Below are positions 61,384 to 64,000 of a stretch of DNA of 64,000 nucleotides, piece after piece. The stretch is from Myxococcales bacterium (GTDB taxonomy: Bacteria > Myxococcota_A > Polyangia > Fen-1088), in the NCBI GenBank assembly GCA_022184915.1, contig JAGTJU010000002.1:186001-250000 (forward strand). Reading direction: 5' to 3'. Numbering within the stretch: the first letter of the stretch is position 1; the number at the start of each line of letters is the position of its first letter. The notes under the pieces were generated by a model. That model was not told the origin of the DNA. It was given only the letters and a program-made list of their open reading frames with translations, and searched no databases. Position numbers and translations under genes: made by a program.

Positions 61384-63024
61384 CTAACTTTCGGGTCGAG
61401 GTACCTCCTTGACGATGCGGGCCGGGTTCCCAGCGACCATCGTCCAAGGGGGAACATCGCGTGTCACCACGCTGCCCGCCGCAACCACGGCTCCTTCGCC
61501 TATGGTGACGCCCTTGAGGACAATCGTGTTGAATCCCATCCAGACTTTGTCGCAGATTCTGACAGGTGAACGACGCACGTGAGTCCAGTCCTTGTTCCCG
61601 GAAAGCCAGTCAACGACGTCGTTCCTTCGAAGGCGGAAGTCAGTTGAATGCGAGTCATGATCCGTGATGGTGCACCCCCAGGAGATCAATACGTCGCTAC
61701 CTATCGAGACCGACTCTGCGGAGACGATGAGGGACCTCCCGATGAAGGTTCGCGCTCCAATTTCTACCTCTGCTCCGGGGCGATCGAACGCAATTGTCAC
61801 AGCTTGCACGTCGCTTTGCTCGCCCACAGTCACGGCACAGTCTTGCTGCCACGATACGAGATTCGGGTTCGTCTTCGATGAACTCGGCGCAGATAGCCCT
61901 GTCTTTCTCTGCTGGCCTGGCGCGTGGCGAGGACTCTCCGATCCGAGCGAGGCGCGCAGGACGGAGTCGAGAGCTTTGGCCCGAACCTCCATGGAATGAT
62001 CCCGGAAGCACCGCGCCTGGCCGCGTCTTCCCAGTGCCGCAAGCTCGGTCGGAGCCCTCAGGAAGTAGACGAGCTTGTCGACGAGCTCCGAGGCGTCCCT
62101 GTAGGTGATGACTTCCTCGTTTGGCTCGAAGTATTCGCGGATTCCGGGTGTTTCCTGAACGAAGAGGGGGACCCCCATACCCGTCGCTTCAAACAGGCGC
62201 ATCGCGGGGGCTTCCGTCTCGCTCAGGTCGATGGGATGGTGCAATGTGGCACGGCCAAGCCGGAGAGCCTTGTACATTTCCAATCCCCAGCGGGGGCCTT
62301 GGTCGTGCATGGCTACGCCAGCAGGCATCGGATGGCGGCCGTTCGTCGACAGAAAGTAGGCGAGGGTGAAGGTGTGAGGGCAGCGGAGCTGAGCCTTCGA
62401 AAGCTCGAGAAGGAGCGCATTGCGGGCCTTGTGCTCGGCGGTCCACTGGCCAGAGAAGACCAAGTCCCACGTGGGCTGGACGTCTCCACACCGCGCGTAC
62501 AGCTCGACCGGAAACCCCGGGTGGTGCCTCTCCACGCGGCGAGCGCCCTGCGCCAGCATCGTACGCCGGCAGTACGACGAATTCGTCAACATGAGATCAA
62601 AGGCTGAAAAGTCCGTGGATTCAGGTATGGCAGCCGCTCTCCATCCAAAAACCAAACGAGGCCGGAACGAGAGTCCCCGAATGAACGTCGAGTCGTAAGT
62701 GATGGGATCCTGGAAATAGAGAACATCAGGCTTCATGCGCTCGATCTGTATCCGGACCAGATTGTCAGGACGGGAGAGCAAGGATGGGTCGAAACCTTTC
62801 TCTTGCAGCCAAAGCGCCTGGGAACGCCCGTCGTTTGTTACGATGGTGCAGGCATCCCATCCGAGTTGATTGAGATGAGGCGCAACCACGTGAGAGGCAC
62901 TGAATCCGCCCTGGAGCAGAGAGTCGACGCTCGTGCGCCACGTGGCGTCCGGAGAAGCAGGGCAGGTCCGAAAAAACTCACGGAGGTAACCTTCGTACAC
63001 CGCTGTCACCTGCAGGAACTTCAT
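61384..63024 (-). CDS. Fusion: glycosyltransferase (CgeB-like) plus hexapeptide acyltransferase
   Basis: 546 aa. Residues of about 1-355 are a GT-B-type transferase: the acceptor half with [33 protein letters not shown] and the C-terminal [29 protein letters not shown], as in CgeB/Glyco_trans_1_2 proteins. A linker of about 30 residues leads to a left-handed beta-helix acetyltransferase (about 390-546): [34 protein letters not shown] with the catalytic His, [21 protein letters not shown], and [14 protein letters not shown]. Transfer and O-acetylation of one sugar by one chain is suggested. It overlaps the asparagine synthetase gene by 4 bp. Confidence 0.93.
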   Translation of the reverse strand: MKFLQVTAVYEGYLREFFRTCPASPDATWRTSVDSLLQGGFSASHVVAPHLNQLGWDACTIVTNDGRSQALWLQEKGFDPSLLSRPDNLVRIQIERMKPDVLYFQDPITYDSTFIRGLSFRPRLVFGWRAAAIPESTDFSAFDLMLTNSSYCRRTMLAQGARRVERHHPGFPVELYARCGDVQPTWDLVFSGQWTAEHKARNALLLELSKAQLRCPHTFTLAYFLSTNGRHPMPAGVAMHDQGPRWGLEMYKALRLGRATLHHPIDLSETEAPAMRLFEATGMGVPLFVQETPGIREYFEPNEEVITYRDASELVDKLVYFLRAPTELAALGRRGQARCFRDHSMEVRAKALDSVLRASLGSESPRHAPGQQRKTGLSAPSSSKTNPNLVSWQQDCAVTVGEQSDVQAVTIAFDRPGAEVEIGARTFIGRSLIVSAESVSIGSDVLISWGCTITDHDSHSTDFRLRRNDVVDWLSGNKDWTHVRRSPVRICDKVWMGFNTIVLKGVTIGEGAVVAAGSVVTRDVPPWTMVAGNPARIVKEVPRPES

Positions 63025-64000
63025 TGCACCCCTCCCGAGGGGCGGTCACCGTCTATGAACATGCGAAGCCACATGACGAGGTTCATGCGTGACCATGTTT
63101 TGAGGCTGTCGTCCCAGTCCGATGCGGTCCAGCCGCGACGCTCACACTTCTCGAGAAGGGCGTTGCCGATTTCTGGACCCCGCCACCAAGGGTTGTCCCT
63201 CCAGTATTTATGGTTCACGCAGGAGCGCAGGACCGGTCCCAAATCCCCGTTGAACCAGTCGATCATGGGAGCGTTGAACCCAACTTTCGTGCGGCGAGTC
63301 CGGATCTCCTCAGGAACGAGACCCGTCACGGCGTCTCGGAGGATACGCTTCGTAAATCCGCCCCCCAATTTGTCCTCTGGGGGAAGAGAGAAGGCGAAAC
63401 AGACAAGTCGGTAATCCATGAATGGCATGCGCACCTCGATGCCGTGAGCCATGGAGCATCGATCGAAGTTTCGCAAGATCGATGGCAGAAGCGTATGGTG
63501 GAAGTCTCGGTGTAGGGCAGGGCCCAAGTCAGAATAGGGCAGATCGAGGTACCACGGATAACCTGCCAGGAGCTCGTCGCAGCCGTGCCCATCTAGCGAG
63601 ACAAAGACGCCATTTTGCCTCATGAGACGGTAAAGGGACCATGGGGGAAGCGCAATGCCTGGATAGACGTCCTCCATCGACCAAACAGATGCTTCCAGGT
63701 CAGACAGGGCGGCGACGGGGTCGAATCGCCAGAGCGTTTCCCTGACGCCACTATGCCGTACGACAGCCATGGCATGGTCGACCTCATCGATATTCGTGTC
63801 GGGGAATCCTGCAATGAATGCCCTTCGCCAGTCCGGTGGTGCTCGTTCGCTTGGTTCTCCCGCGTGCGCTTGGAGCCAGCTCAGCGCACCGACCACAGAG
63901 GATGAATCCAGGCCGCCGCTCAGGCTCGTTCCGATGGGGATGTCGCTACGGGTGCGAAGGCGAACGGCGTCAAGGAAGAGTTCCCGAAATGCCTCCACCC
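63021..64000 (-). CDS. Asparagine synthetase-type amidotransferase (C-terminal synthetase domain, partial)
   Basis: The gene enters from the right edge, so about 326 residues are visible. The ATP-binding P-loop is [20 protein letters not shown], followed by [20 protein letters not shown] and the pyrophosphate-loop region ([21 protein letters not shown]). [19 protein letters not shown] and [26 protein letters not shown] complete the AsnB-type domain. The glutaminase domain should lie outside the window. In polysaccharide clusters such enzymes amidate uronic acids or other substrates, not only aspartate. Its stop overlaps the start of the fusion gene, so they form one operon. Confidence 0.9.
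   Translation of the reverse strand, partial: VEAFRELFLDAVRLRTRSDIPIGTSLSGGLDSSSVVGALSWLQAHAGEPSERAPPDWRRAFIAGFPDTNIDEVDHAMAVVRHSGVRETLWRFDPVAALSDLEASVWSMEDVYPGIALPPWSLYRLMRQNGVFVSLDGHGCDELLAGYPWYLDLPYSDLGPALHRDFHHTLLPSILRNFDRCSMAHGIEVRMPFMDYRLVCFAFSLPPEDKLGGGFTKRILRDAVTGLVPEEIRTRRTKVGFNAPMIDWFNGDLGPVLRSCVNHKYWRDNPWWRGPEIGNALLEKCERRGWTASDWDDSLKTWSRMNLVMWLRMFIDGDRPSGGVQ

Noticed and set aside
1-64000. Search for tRNA, rRNA, CRISPR, IS elements and phage genes
   Set aside because: None seen: no transposase or integrase motif, no regularly spaced short repeats, and no tRNA-like cloverleaf noticed by eye.

Overview
The window is a high-GC bacterial chromosome segment that looks like a myxobacterium (Myxococcota, Polyangia-like). 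Supporting signs are a PknB-type Ser/Thr kinase with PEGA domains, many lipoproteins with Gly/Thr- or Asp-rich linkers (the TGG repeats at 52.3-52.5 kb are typical), ECF sigma/FecR pairs, a vWA lipoprotein, long TPR proteins and candidate sigma-54 promoters. The assignment rests on gene style only; there is no rRNA or other marker gene here. I see no tRNA, rRNA, CRISPR array, insertion sequence or phage.

Layout. 0-2.2 kb: tail of a TPR/FecR-like protein, a secreted two-domain protein and a PepSY-like lipoprotein. 2.2-7.4 kb (-): a Bax-inhibitor-1-like membrane protein and one uninterrupted reading frame that carries a Ser/Thr kinase and then a complete PEGA/TonB-dependent receptor. 7.8-16.7 kb: a metallopeptidase-like lipoprotein, a tightly chained (-) operon (giant TPR protein, 86-aa protein, DUF302 protein), two lipoproteins (one DUF4349), a large lipoprotein and a PhoX-like remnant. 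16.8-21.6 kb: a LysR regulator divergent from an aldo/keto reductase, a two-copy PepSY-like lipoprotein, isocitrate dehydrogenase and a VF530-family protein. 21.6-28.4 kb: a TolC relic, a frameshifted DUF2254 membrane protein, a sigma/FecR/two-domain-protein module and a vWA lipoprotein. 28.4-37.2 kb: a CBM9-like lipoprotein (-), then AsmA-like, UbiA-type, CrtD-like and CruF-like genes, which resemble a C50-carotenoid set. 37.3-42.9 kb: a planctomycete-style pair (PSCyt1/PSCyt2/PSD1 protein plus DUF1501 protein) and an NHL-repeat protein. 43-49 kb: an AT-richer polytopic membrane protein, an unknown protein, hemerythrin, FabH and two receiver-domain regulators. 49-53.3 kb: a third two-domain-protein/sigma/anti-sigma-like module, a repeat-rich lipoprotein and a UPF0158 protein. 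53.4-64 kb: a surface-polysaccharide cluster of multidomain glycosyltransferases, methyltransferases, an epimerase, a glycosyltransferase-acyltransferase fusion and an asparagine synthetase running off the right edge.

Most interesting: (1) the kinase and TonB-receptor in a single open frame; (2) three copies of a sigma / FecR-TPR / two-domain secreted protein module within 51 kb, with no function I can name; (3) a haloarchaeal-style bacterioruberin gene trio; (4) consensus or near-consensus sigma-54 promoters directly before two polysaccharide genes. Several genes are broken or decaying (TolC, PhoX, DUF2254).
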